NCBI GenBank assembly: GCA_023512835.1
Contig: CM042088.1
Span: forward strand, 57,409,579 to 57,473,578
Direction: 5' to 3'
DNA length: 64,000 nucleotides
Source of the DNA: Taxillus chinensis
Taxonomy: Eukaryota > Streptophyta > Magnoliopsida > Santalales > Loranthaceae
The translations under genes were made by a program, and so were the position numbers. Shown one piece after another: positions 11,930 to 22,445 of this stretch (the stretch's first letter is position 1; each line of letters opens with the position of its first letter). The notes beneath the pieces are model-generated. The model ran no database searches, had not been told where the DNA came from, and saw nothing but the letters and a program-made list of their open reading frames with translations.

Positions 11930-12632
11930 TGGATGATCATCTAAGATCCGAAAGAACACTGTGTAGAGCTCTGTCCAAGTGAAAAGGTTCATGAATTAGC
12001 CCTGAAAATGAGTACTCTACAAAGAAAAGGGGGGCAGCTCACACGGACAATAGCACTGACCAACCTCCAACCTCTATACATGTACTGTGTTGTAAATTAG
12101 ACAATGATAGAGTGTGCGTTCTGATTCTCAATAGGGCCATCTTGTCTCTCAAGTCATCTATGCTGAACTGAAAATCATTGTTGGCTCAGGGTTGTGGTAA
12201 GATTCGGTTGACCATGAGTATACCAAACAGTGTAATTCTAGTTCCTGAATCATACCCACATGCTGATTCGAGAGTGAGAGGGTGAGGCCTCCGCTGAGTG
12301 AGTTTTGCTAAATATGTGAGGAGACTCTAAATTCATGACTGGGTTGTCGCATTTGATAAACCACGGTATACTAGATGCTATGTTAACACAGTGATCATTT
12401 TCTGGCACAAGATGTAGTGATGTAGTGTGATGAAGTACTTAGCCATTTCTAAGGTAAATGGAGAGTTAAATGGTAGTGATGCAATAGCCATATATGTAAA
12501 CCAGGTATTACGGTAGAAAGAAATCAAGTTCTGGACACGTAATTTCAATTCCACTCACAATACTGTTCATCATGCATAATATTATGTGAATTGTCATATG
12601 CATCCCATGTGTGTTGTTAAGTGTTGAAAAAG
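11930..12632 (+). other. Copia 3' non-coding region, second part
   Basis: No ORF or domain. It holds 'caaagaaaaggggggcagc' (12016-12034), a second polypurine-tract-like run. It continues the copia 3' region after the solo LTR and is cut at 12632 by the Athila LTR. Confidence 0.5.
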
Positions 12633-14136
12633 TGATAACGTGCATTTTATGCCGTTATTCTAGTGTTTATTTAGGATGTTTAAGAGCATGATTAGAGTCT
12701 TATTGCTTCATATATCATATATATTTGCTCTAACCCCTAGGAAGATGCTATTTGCAAATACATGCGTTTTTAAGCTGTTTTGGCAGATTTTGGAGTTCAC
12801 TTTTGATATAGTAGATGGCCTCAAACAATTGGCGTGCAAGAACAAATATTGCTTAGAATGATGTCCTCTACCTACCACAGAAATTTCAGAGCATTTGGAG
12901 CTGCACGTGAATTCACCCATTTCACGTGCAAGCCTATTTTTGCTTCTCAGGCCTCTACAGGATGCAAGGAAGCTTGGGGAGAAGTTTGAGCTGATTTGGA
13001 GCTATGCGTGAATTCACCATATCACGTGCAAACTGACGTGCAAAGATGTTTTTGGACCGACCTTATCGTTTTTCCATGCTGATCATTTGTTCCTGAAGGC
13101 CCATGTCCAAATTGTGGATGGAAGATAGAGATTTTAAAGTGTGGAGTGTCACTTATCAAAACTACGTCGTTTTGATAGATGAGCTAGGGTACACACCTCA
13201 AGGCCCATCCAACCTCTATAAATAGAGGCTCCACGCCCCATGCTATGTAACCTAGACCCCCCTACACGTTTTTAGAGGGAGAGAGAGGCTTCACGACTTG
13301 GAGGCTGCTCCTTGACCTAGGAGAGCAGCCGTCGCAGCCGTCGCAGTCACCCGTCGCGGATTTTGGAGCCTGGATTTGAAGCCTTGTTGCGCGCGTGGAT
13401 TAGAAGAAGATGTTTAGCTTTACTGCTATGGTTTTGCTTGTAATCATGCGTGAGTAGTTCTTATAATCTAGGGGAGCAATGTAGCCCCCTTGTTGCTTTG
13501 CTGTGTTTATGAATATTGGGTTTGGATGATTGAGTTTTGCATGTTTTATGAATCTGTTCTTAATTTCTATCTTTGGATGTACACCTTGGTATTCTTAGCC
13601 CTAGTCTGGGGTGGATTGAGATTCATAACTTATTTGTAATTGGTGTGATCATTATCCTTTTGCAAGTATGATTTATTGGCTTTGCATGTTTGTGTGTTTA
13701 GATGACCATTCTGGCATACAACTCTTAAAAGGACCTCAATGACCATTTGTTGTCCTTGGCTTATCTTTAGCATGTTTTCAATCAGACAACCCTAATACCA
13801 TGAACCAGTAGAGATAACATAGGGAGGTGAAATTGTGACCCTAGATGCCTTAATCTTTGATTCTAAATCCAACGTTTTTAGTTATTTCAATTGCAATTCT
13901 GTTTTTAGTAAAGTAATTTTAAAACACAATTTTGTTTGCCAAGACATTGTTTTAAGCAAGATTAATTTGGTGATTTGAGTTAAAGCTAGATAACTTGGTA
14001 ATCTCTGTGGGATCGACCCCTTTCTTGTCGCTATTCTATTTAGCATTAGTTAAGGGAATTAATATTTTGAGAAGGGATTTAAACGACAGTAGCTTAACCC
14101 TCACTTGGGTTTCGCTCACGAAATACCCGTTTATCA
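12633..14136 (+). repeat. 5' LTR of the Athila-like element
   Basis: Starts TGATAACG and ends CGTTTATCA, an inverted terminal pair. It contains three CACGTG motifs (12904, 12923, 13023), the ACGT near-palindrome at 13157 and a TATA box at 13217. The partner is at 26136-27630. A 9-bp 'gccgtcgca' repeat near 13327 is present twice here and once in the other LTR. Confidence 0.95.
13157..13224 (+). promoter_or_regulatory. LTR promoter: ACGT near-palindrome and TATA box
   Basis: CAAAACTACGTCGTTTTG (13157-13174) lies 43 bases before TATAAATA (13217-13224). Transcription would start about 30 bases further on, giving a long R-U5. Confidence 0.65.
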
Positions 14137-14139
14137 AAT

Positions 14140-14158
14140 TGGCGCCGTTGCCGGGGAT
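14140..14158 (+). other. Primer-binding site, tRNA-Asp type
   Basis: TGGCGCCGTTGCCGGGGA lies three bases past the LTR end. It is the usual Athila PBS, complementary to the 3' end of tRNA-Asp. Confidence 0.9.
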
Positions 14159-14354
14159 TCAACGGTTAACTAGTTTTTAAAATCAACATTGAGTGAAATT
14201 GTTTGAATTCTGATCTCGGTGTTTTATTTTGTCTTTTATTTTCTGTTATTTTATGTTCTTTATTTGTTTATTTTGCATTGTTCGGAGCTGCTGGGTGTGT
14301 TCTTGTTGTTTTACAGGAACATACACCAAGTGTTTGAGGAATTCCTAGTTGTGC

Positions 14355-16190
14355 ATGCCAAGACAGGAGTTTATACCATTTAATCGAGAACCTAAAAGAT
14401 TGTTCAGAGCTCGTCGTAGAAGCGGCTAGGGAAGCAACACGTGAGGTCAAGAAGCATTGCAAGGCTTAGAGCATTCAGTAGGTGAATTGATGGCAGATTT
14501 AAGGCCTGATGGTGGTACACCGCAAGGAGGGGCCAATTACAATGGCCAATATCCAGAAGAAGAGGGTAATAGGTTTATGCCCGGAACCTTCTTAGACTAT
14601 GCGAGACCGATGATGTCAAACCATTATTCTGGGATTCGGCATACAAGAGTCCAAGCAAATAGCTTCGAGCTGAAGCCGGCATTGATCAACATGGTGAGCA
14701 ACAACGTGTTTGGAGGAACAGCCGTGGATGATCCACACCAGCATTTGATGAGGTTCTACCAGATGTGCGACACCATAAAGATCAACAATGTATCGGAGGA
14801 GGCAATAAAGCTAAGGCTTTTCCCTTTCTCTTTAAGGGATAGAGCTCTTGGTTGGTTCAACAATCGCCAGCAGGTTCAATCAACACTTGGGAGGAGATGC
14901 GGACCAAGTTCATGTCAAAGTACTTCCCTCCTTCCAAGGTGATCCAGCTCAGAGGGGAGATTAGCAGATTCAGGCAAGATGAGATGGAGACTCTTCATGA
15001 AGCTTGGGAGCGTTTCAAAGACTTAGTGAGAAGATGTCCTGATCATGGAAGACCCCAGTGGATTCAAATTGAATCTTTCTACACAGGTCTTCGGTCCCCA
15101 CTCACAAGACAAGGTGAATGCAGTTTCTGGAGGATGCTTGATGAATCTAGAGCCTGACGCAGTAGCAGAGCTCATGGAGAGGCTGTCATTAGCTGATTGG
15201 CAGTGGTCTAATGTGCGTACTTCAAAGCCAAGGGAGAAGATAACTTCAGTTGATAATTCTTCCAATGATATGGAAGCACAGATTCAAGCTTTAGTGAAAG
15301 GCATGGAAGTATTGGCTCTTAAAGTTGAAGGATCACAACAAGCTTTACCAGTAGCTGAGCAGGGCTGGAGTGGAGCTGAAGAAGCAAATTATATTGGAGG
15401 AAAGGGCTTGTATCAGAAGCAGCAATTTTATCCTCAACAACAACAACAAGGGTACAACCAGAACCAGCAGCAATCTCAGCCATTTCAAAAAAACCAGAAC
15501 CGAGGGGGAGATACCTCATTTCAGTACAAATATGTGCCCCCAGGGATGAAGCAGAATCTGTATGCTATGGATAATTACTTACACCCACCTCCAGGATTCG
15601 AGTAGAAACAGCCTCAGCCTCAATAGCAAAGAGGAAGGGTATATCAGAATGTGGATAAACCAACCAAAAGAGAGGATAATTTGGAGGAAAGGGTAGTCAC
15701 CATGGAATCTTCAATGAAGAATATAGAAAAGCTGCTTGTGAGTTTGGCCCAGAATGTAAATCAAGGAGTCTCAGCTAAATCTTTTCCAAGTGATACTGAG
15801 GTGAACCCCAAGGAGAGCTGCAAGGCTATTACTCTAAGAAGCGGGAAGGCACCGAAAGAAGCCGAAGAGCCTAAGAAGAAGGCAATTCCAGGAAGAACAG
15901 AGCAGACCCTTGGAAGCCGATGACCAAGGAAAATCAGATAAAGTCAAGAAAGAGTGCAAGAAAAGAAGGACCAGGAACTGAGTCAAGACAGAATAGGCGA
16001 AGAACAGAGGCAAGAGCTCAGGCCTACTATGCCATTTCCTCGGAGGCCGAGGAACCAGAGGGTTGAAGAAGAGCATGAGCACTTTCTGAGTTTGTTCAAG
16101 AGACTTGAAATTAACATTCCATTTGTGGAAATCTTGGAGCAGATGCCTAGGTACGAAAGTACATCAAAGATTTTGTGAAGAAGAAGAGAA
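14355..16190 (+). pseudogene. gag of the Athila-like element
   Basis: The ATG at 14355 opens a basic N-terminus (MPRQEFIPFNREPKRLFRARRR), stopped early by TAG at 14427 and TGA at 14442. The Retrotrans_gag core follows (ALINMVSNNVFGG, DDPHQHLMRFYQMCDTIK, RALGWFNNRQ, then in another frame INTWEEMRTKFMSKYFPPSK). Frame changes are near 14870 and 15110. The Gln-rich stretch with CAA/CAG runs (15420-15490) and Lys/Glu-rich linker (15650-16080) are typical of Athila gag. Stops at 15603 and 15624 fit CAG/CAA to TAG. Gag would assemble particles around the element RNA. Not translatable as one protein. Confidence 0.85.
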
Positions 16191-19100
16191 AATATGGGGA
16201 TCATGAGACGGTGGCGATCCACTAACGAGGTGAGCAAGTGTTGTTCAACGAGTTTGCCCATCAAGTATAAAGACCTGGGCGCTTTTAATCTCCCTTATGT
16301 GATTGGCAATGCACCGCAACGCCGGGCCCTATGTGATTTAGGGGCCAGCATCAATTTGATCTCCTTTGCTTTGTACAAGCAGCTTGGGCTTAAGGGCATG
16401 AAGCCCACTTCCATATCATTGCAGTTTGCTAACCGATCTACTTGAAGGCCTGAAGGGATAATTGAAGACGTGTTAGTCAAAGTGGGCTCCTTCATATTTC
16501 CAGCAGACTTTGTAGTTTTGGAGATGGAAGAAGATAGAGGAGTTCAGCTACTCCTTGGAAGACCGTTTCTCAGAACGGGTTGTGCATTGATTGATGTTGC
16601 TCAAGGGCAGCTAACTCTGAGAATTAATGAGGAGACCTTAGTCTTCCACATGGGGAAGGCTTTGCAAGGTCAAGAGGAGGAGGACTGCCTTTGGGTTGAA
16701 GACCTTGAGGAATTGGTGGAAGACTACTTGGTAGAACAAATTACCACCACCAATAATGGAGCCCTTCAGCTTATAGAAGCTCAACAAGATGAAGAGATGT
16801 ACTTGACAGCTGAGGAAGATGAGCAAACTACAAACTCTCTAGAGCAAGTTGAGGAGGAGAAAGAAGATGACGTGCCTCCAGCTCTAGGAGTGAAGGAGCT
16901 GCCTGGACACCTAAGGTACGAATTTCTAGACTCTACAAATCAATTCCCTGTCATTGTTGCTTCTAATTTGAATGATGTGGAGTGTACTCAATTGCTAGAA
17001 GTCCTTAGGAAACACAAAAAGGCCCTAGGATGGAACATTGAAGACATTAGGGGTATTAGTCCAAGGATTTGCATGCGTAAAATTTTGATGAATAATGATT
17101 TTAAACCCATTGCTGAAAGACAAAGAAGATTAAACCCTGCCATGAAAGAAGTTGTTAGAAAAGAAATTTTAAAATGGAAAAATGCGGGTATAATTTATGC
17201 TATTTCCGATAGTGAGTGAGTGAGTCCATTGCATGTTGTGCCCAAGAAAGGGGGCATGACCGTGATTAAAAATGAGAAAAATGAATTGATCCCATCTCGC
17301 ACTGTGACGGAGTGGAGAGTGTGTTGACTATAGAAAGCTGAACAAGGCTACTAGGAAGGATCATTTTCCTCTTCCTTTCATTGACCAAATGTTGGATAGG
17401 TTAGCTGGCTATAGTCACTACTGCTTTTTAGATGGCTATTCCGGGTATAATCAGATCATGGTTAAGCCCGAGGACCAAGAAAAGACCACCTTCACGTGCC
17501 CTTTTGGCACTTTTGCATTTAGGAGAATGCCATTTGGGATTTGTAATGCCCATGCCACCTTTCAAAGGTGTATGATGGCCATTTTTCAGGGTTTGGTTGA
17601 GGAGATCATGGAGGTCTTCATGGATGACTTTTCGGTGTTTGGTTCCTCCTACCAACAGTGCTTGAAAAATCTAGATGTGGTCTTAGAGAGATGTGAGGAG
17701 GAGGAACTAGTCCTAAATTGGGAGAAATGCCATTTCATGGTAACTGAGGGGATAGTTCTAGTGCACAAGGTGTCTGCACATGGTTTGGAGGTAGACAAGG
17801 CAAAAATCTCCACTATTGAGACTCTGCCACCTCCAACCAATGAAAAAGGAGTGAGAAGTTTCCTTGGCCATGCTGGCTTTTATAGGAGATTCATTAAGGA
17901 CTTCTCAAAAATTGCAAAACCCATGAGTAGGTTGTTAGAAAAAGACACAAGCTTTGAGTTTAATGCAGATTGCTTAGAAGCTTTCAACATCCTCAAGGGT
18001 AAGTTAGTCACTGCACCTGTTATAGTCACACCTGACTGGGCTTAGCCTTTTGAGCTAATGTGTGATGCGAGTGATTATGCTGTGGGGGTAGTCTTAGGGC
18101 AAAGGCGAGAAAAGGTGTTTAGGGTCATTTACTATGCTAGTGAGACCTTAGATGATGCTTAACAAAACTATACCACCGCTGAGAAAGAGCTGCTAGCCGT
18201 GGTTTATGGCTGCAACAAGTTTAGACCCTACCTTTTTAGGTCTAAAGTCATTGTTTATACTGATCATGCTGCATTGAAATATTTGTTTGCTAAAAAAGAA
18301 GCTAAGCCACGCTTGATTAGGTGGGTTCTCCTCTTACAGGAATTTGACCTTGAAATTAGAGACACAAAGGGAGCCCTAAATTCTGTGGCTGATCACCTCT
18401 CCCATGTGGAGAATGCACCTAAGTCTCTACCCATTGTAGATGACTTTCCTGATGAGAAGATGTTTGAGGTGCATCATCTTCCATGGTTTGCTGACATAGC
18501 AAATTATTTAGCCACTGGGTTCATACCCAAGCAGTTAGACTACCACGAGAGAAAGAAATTGTTAGTGGATGCTAAGAAATTCAATTGGGAAGACCCAATT
18601 CTTTATAGGAGGTGTTCTGACCAAATCATTAGAAAGTGTGTCCTTAAGGAGGAGGTAGATGACATAATACATTATTGTCATGCATCACATTATTGGGGCC
18701 ACTTTGGGGTGCAAAGAACTGTGGCTAAAATCATGCAGTGTGGCTTTTATTGGCCTCACATGGTGAATGACACCTATGTCCACATCAAAAAGTGTGATAG
18801 ATGTCAAAGGGTATGTGGTCTGTCTAGGAAAAATGAGATGCCCTTAACTGGAATCCTTCCAGTTGAAATTTTTGACATTTGGGGCATTGACTTCATGGGG
18901 CCATTCCCCAATTCTGATGGGTATTCATACATTTTGCTTGCTGTGGATTATGTGTCTAAGTGGATAGAAGTTATTCCTACTAGAGTGAATGATGCTAGGG
19001 TTGTGACTCACTTCCTTACTAGGAACATCTTTAGCCGTTTTGGGACACCAAGGGCTATAATCAGTGATGAGGGTAGTCATTTCTGCAACAAATTGTTTGA

Positions 19101-19764
19101 CAAATTATTGAACAAGTATGGTGTCACTCATAGGAAGTCTTTAGCCTACCACCCGCAAGCTAATGGACAAGCAGAAGTGTCCAACAGAGAGATTAAGGTC
19201 ATTTTAGAGAAAACTGTTGGAGCCAATAGGAAAGATTGGTCTCAAAGGCTTGATGAAGCCTTATGGGCATATAGGACAGCTTACAAAACTCCCATTGGGA
19301 TGTCACCTTACCGTATTCTATATGGTAAGGCATGTCACTTGCCTGTGGAACTAGAACACAAGGCTCATTGGGCCTTGAAGAAGTTAAATTTTAACCCATA
19401 AGAGACCAAGGAGCTTAGGATGACTCAATTAATTGAGTTAGATGAGCTTAGGCTGGATGCCTATGATAGTGCTAAATTTTACAAAGAAAGAACTAAGAAA
19501 TGGCATGATAGGCAACTCAACAATGAACCTTTAACCTTAGGGCAGAAAGTTATTCTATTTAACACAAGGTTGAGGTTATTTCCTGGAAAATTAAGGTTCA
19601 AGTGGATGGGACCTTTTGTGATAGTTGATAAGAAGCCATATGGGAGCTTTGAGCTCCAAGCTGTAGATGGCAAGAAATTTTGGGTGAATGGCAACAGACT
19701 GAAACCATACTTTGATTTAACTCAAAGGGAGATAGTTGATTCCCTCTCTTTCACCATTGCATGA
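16191..19764 (+). pseudogene. pol of the Athila-like element (protease, RT, RNase H, integrase)
   Basis: Domains in order: retropepsin with CDLGASINLIS near 16330 and LLLGRPFLRTG near 16550; RT from about 17090 with LDGYSGYNQI, FGTFAFRRMPFGICNA and the catalytic FMDDF near 17620; RNase H with CDASDYAVG near 18063 and [10 protein letters not shown] near 18256; integrase zinc finger (H..H, CDRCQ) near 18680-18810; the DDE core ([38 protein letters not shown]); and a C-terminal GPFVIVDKKPYGSFEL segment ending at 19764. Stops: TGA at 17217 (W), TAG at 18043 (Q), TAA at 18160 and 19399 (Q). One frameshift near 17322. All domains are present at normal length, so damage is limited to point changes. 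Confidence 0.92.
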
Positions 19765-20484
19765 TCATAACTGAAAGTCTAGCTACAGACTTTAAATAAA
19801 GCGCTGGTTGGGAGGCAACCCAATGTTTATTGCTATGTTTTATTTTATGTTATTTTCTTTTATTTATTTTATTCAATAAATTTGTTTGCAAGCTAACCAT
19901 TGTGCAGGAGACTTTGTTTCTTTCTTAACTAACCATTTGCAGGATGAGCAAATTATTGGGTCCTAAACTTATGGAATTATTTTTAAAGTTAAAGTCAAGG
20001 AGCAAGGAGGAAGTGAAGCCCAAAAGTGCTTGAAGATGGGCTCAAACAATTCACGTGCAAGACTTAAAGATGGTCCATAATGCACAAGCAACTAAGTGGA
20101 GAAATTTGGGCCAGTTTGGGCCTGAACGTGAATTTGCACGTGAATTGCCCAATTCACGTGCACCTCCTTTTGAGCTGTAACTTTCTGGAATGGTAGATGA
20201 AGACCATGTGAATCACGTTTACTCTTGCACGCGAATTGCTAGCTGTCATATGGAGGCTCAAAAATGCAAACTACCGATTTTAGCCCTCCTAGAAGCTTCA
20301 AACAATTCACGTGCAGAAGGGACTATTGCTTGCCAGCTCAAGGGAGACCCACCACCAAAGTTTGGGACGATTCTGACCTGCACGCCAATTCAACCAATTC
20401 ACGTGCAAGGGCTATTTTGGTCGAACACTCGAAAATTTAGGGGCACGTGTATCACGCCAATTGGAGCATCTTTCTTTCGCACGC
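19765..20484 (+). promoter_or_regulatory. Inter-ORF spacer with six CACGTG motifs
   Basis: No ORF of note in about 720 bases. CACGTG occurs at 20052, 20137, 20155, 20308, 20400 and 20444, mostly within 'aattcacgtgca'. Two of them form an inverted pair (20137 and 20155). The layout resembles the CACGTG-bearing part of the LTR U3 (12904-13028). It leads to a TATA box at 20485 and then the C48-protease ORF. CACGTG is the plant G-box, bound by bZIP and bHLH factors; activity is inferred. Confidence 0.55.
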
Positions 20485-20492
20485 TATATAAT
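20485..20492 (+). promoter_or_regulatory. TATA box upstream of the C48-protease ORF
   Basis: TATATAAT is followed by 'gagaggcc' and a pyrimidine-rich leader (20550-20600), about 130 bases before the ORF. It suggests that the protease ORF had its own transcript rather than relying on the LTR promoter. Confidence 0.5.
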
Positions 20493-21945
20493 GAGAGGCC
20501 ATCTTCAAAGGCTTCCACACCAAAATCACTCCGATCTGAGTATTAGAGAAACTCTGCTCTTTTGCTCTCTTGCTCTTCAGTTTTCTGCTCTTTGCTCTTT
20601 ATTCTCATTCCAAAGATAGTGCGCACAAGGAGGACTGGTCAGGAGGAGGTGCACTCACCTAGTGCTGATAGCCAACCTAAGGAGGAGATACTCTTGGGGC
20701 ATGCTCTTGATATGCAGGCTTTGGAAGCTTCAGAGTTGGGCTGGGTAAGAGAAGTGGAGGTCATCAATTGGGCAGTCACTAATGGGCACATCACTAGTGC
20801 CCAATTTGAAGAATTAATGGCCCTCATCTCTGGAGACCAACAAGCTACTTCATGACCTAGAACTAGAGCATGGGAGGCCCCAGACGTAGCTGCTCATGCA
20901 TCTCCTAGAGCATGGAAAGCCCCAGAAGCTCCTCCTGTAGCATCTACCGAAGCTTGGAGGCAAGAAACACAGCAGCTCAGGGAGGTAAATGCCAGAACCC
21001 AGCGCGAGGTGGAAGCCCTGAGGAAGGACGACAAAGCAGTCAAAGGCCTCCTAAGCAAAATCTGGAAGGCCTTGAGCAAGAGGAAAGCATCAAAACGTTC
21101 TCCTATAGTGGAGATATCTGATGAAGAACCCTTGTAAAGACGCGTATTTGGGTAGTTTTGAGAGATAGTCATTCTATGGGAATGTAACTATCTGGACGGT
21201 AGTGTAGCCGTCGATGTGAGCATTTTGACTGTACTTGGGCCCGATTTCGAGTCGGGGCCCCGTTTGACCTGATTGTTGACTTTTCGGGCTTTATTGGTTG
21301 ACTTTGCGTTTGAGCAGTCATTTGAGTGTGATAATATCTGAACAGTGTTGTGCTCGTCATTTCGAGCGTTTTGACAGTAATTTGACTCAATTTGGAGTTC
21401 GTGACCTCGGGAGGTCAATTATTGCGTTCGGGTCAATTATTGCTGGGAGGCCAATTATTGGCAACGGGATATATATATAATTAAGAACTGCCTTATCTCT
21501 TTAATTGCAAATTATTGGTGCATGCGTGTTTGAGCAAGAGAGAGAGAGAGAAGGTGAAGAGCGTGAAGAGCTTTCTTGGCGATTTCGGGGCGATTGGAGC
21601 TCATGGATCACAAATAATCTTCCAGGTAGGTGTCCTTAACTGTCTTATCTCGATCTTATCTTTGAATATGTGATCTGTGGTTGTATGAGTGTGTATTTTA
21701 TGAGGGTTGAGAAGTCAACCATGGAGGTCTAGATTTAGATCTAGATGAATATATGATTTGTGTGTATTTCTGTTGTTATCGTGCGAATTAGAGGCGTTTA
21801 GGACGCGTTTTCAGGTAAATATTGCAGTTTATTGCGTAAAACATGTGTTTATGAGCGTCTGGGGGTCACTGGGTTGCTTCCAGACGAAGAACAGGCCAAA
21901 ACGACGATGAACAGTACCCTGGGCGAGTGTTAGGGTCGCCGGACC

Positions 21946-22155
21946 AATCAGCAGCTTCGTAGTCAGCAGCTATGGAGTCAGCAGCTGTGGAGTCAGCAGC
22001 TTCGTAGTCAGCAGCTGTGGAGTCAACAGCTTCGTAGTCAGCAGCTACGGAGTCAGCAGCTTCGTAGTCAGCAGCTATGGAGTCAGCAGTTGTGGAGTCA
22101 ACAGCTTTGTAGTCAACAGCTATGGAGTTAGCAGTGGGAGTGAGCGACTCGTGAT
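21946..22155 (+). repeat. 15-bp tandem array inside the solo LTR
   Basis: Units alternate between 'agtcagcagctatgg', 'agtcagcagctgtgg' and 'agtcagcagcttcgt', about 13 copies, with occasional 'caac' for 'cagc'. Confidence 0.9.
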
Positions 22156-22196
22156 CGCAGCTATGGAGTCAAGCCTATGGAGTCAGCAACTTAGTT

Positions 22197-22445
22197 AGTC
22201 CGGATCAGTAATTCGGAGGAGTTGGTCCGGATCGTAGTCCGGAGGAGTTAGTCCGGATCGTAGTCCGGAGGAGTTAGTCCGGATCGTAGTCCGGAGGAGT
22301 TGGTCCGGATCGAGTCCGGAGGAGTTAGTCCGGATCGCAGTCCGGAGGAGTTAGTCCGAATCGATAGTCCAGACGAGTTAGTCCGGAGCGATAGTCCAGG
22401 AGGAGTTAGTCCGGAGCGATAGTCCGGAGGAGTTGGTCCGGATCG
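22197..22445 (+). repeat. 26-28-bp tandem array inside the solo LTR
   Basis: Units of the type 'gtccggatcgtagtccgg' plus 'aggagtta' repeat about eight times with small indels. On the minus strand they give a false repetitive ORF. Confidence 0.9.

Larger units (their letters stand above)
1568..12632 (+). mobile_element. Large decayed Ty1/copia element (Sire/Maximus-like), 5' LTR to 3' region
   Basis: Structure in order: 5' LTR 1568-3497, tRNA-Met-type PBS 3499-3511, gag from 3540, protease, integrase, RT, RNase H to about 9408, then a long non-coding 3' region. Polypurine-tract-like runs lie at 9841-9849 and 12019-12029. No second copy of the LTR start (TGTTAGGAATACAGGG) is visible downstream, so the 3' LTR is lost or lies past the nested Athila insertion. 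A solo gypsy LTR (9910-11929) interrupts the 3' region and the Athila element starts at 12633. The long LTR, the extended coiled-coil part of gag and the multiple purine tracts suggest the Sire/Maximus lineage; the lineage is inference. At least three frameshifts and about ten stops make it inactive. Confidence 0.8.
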
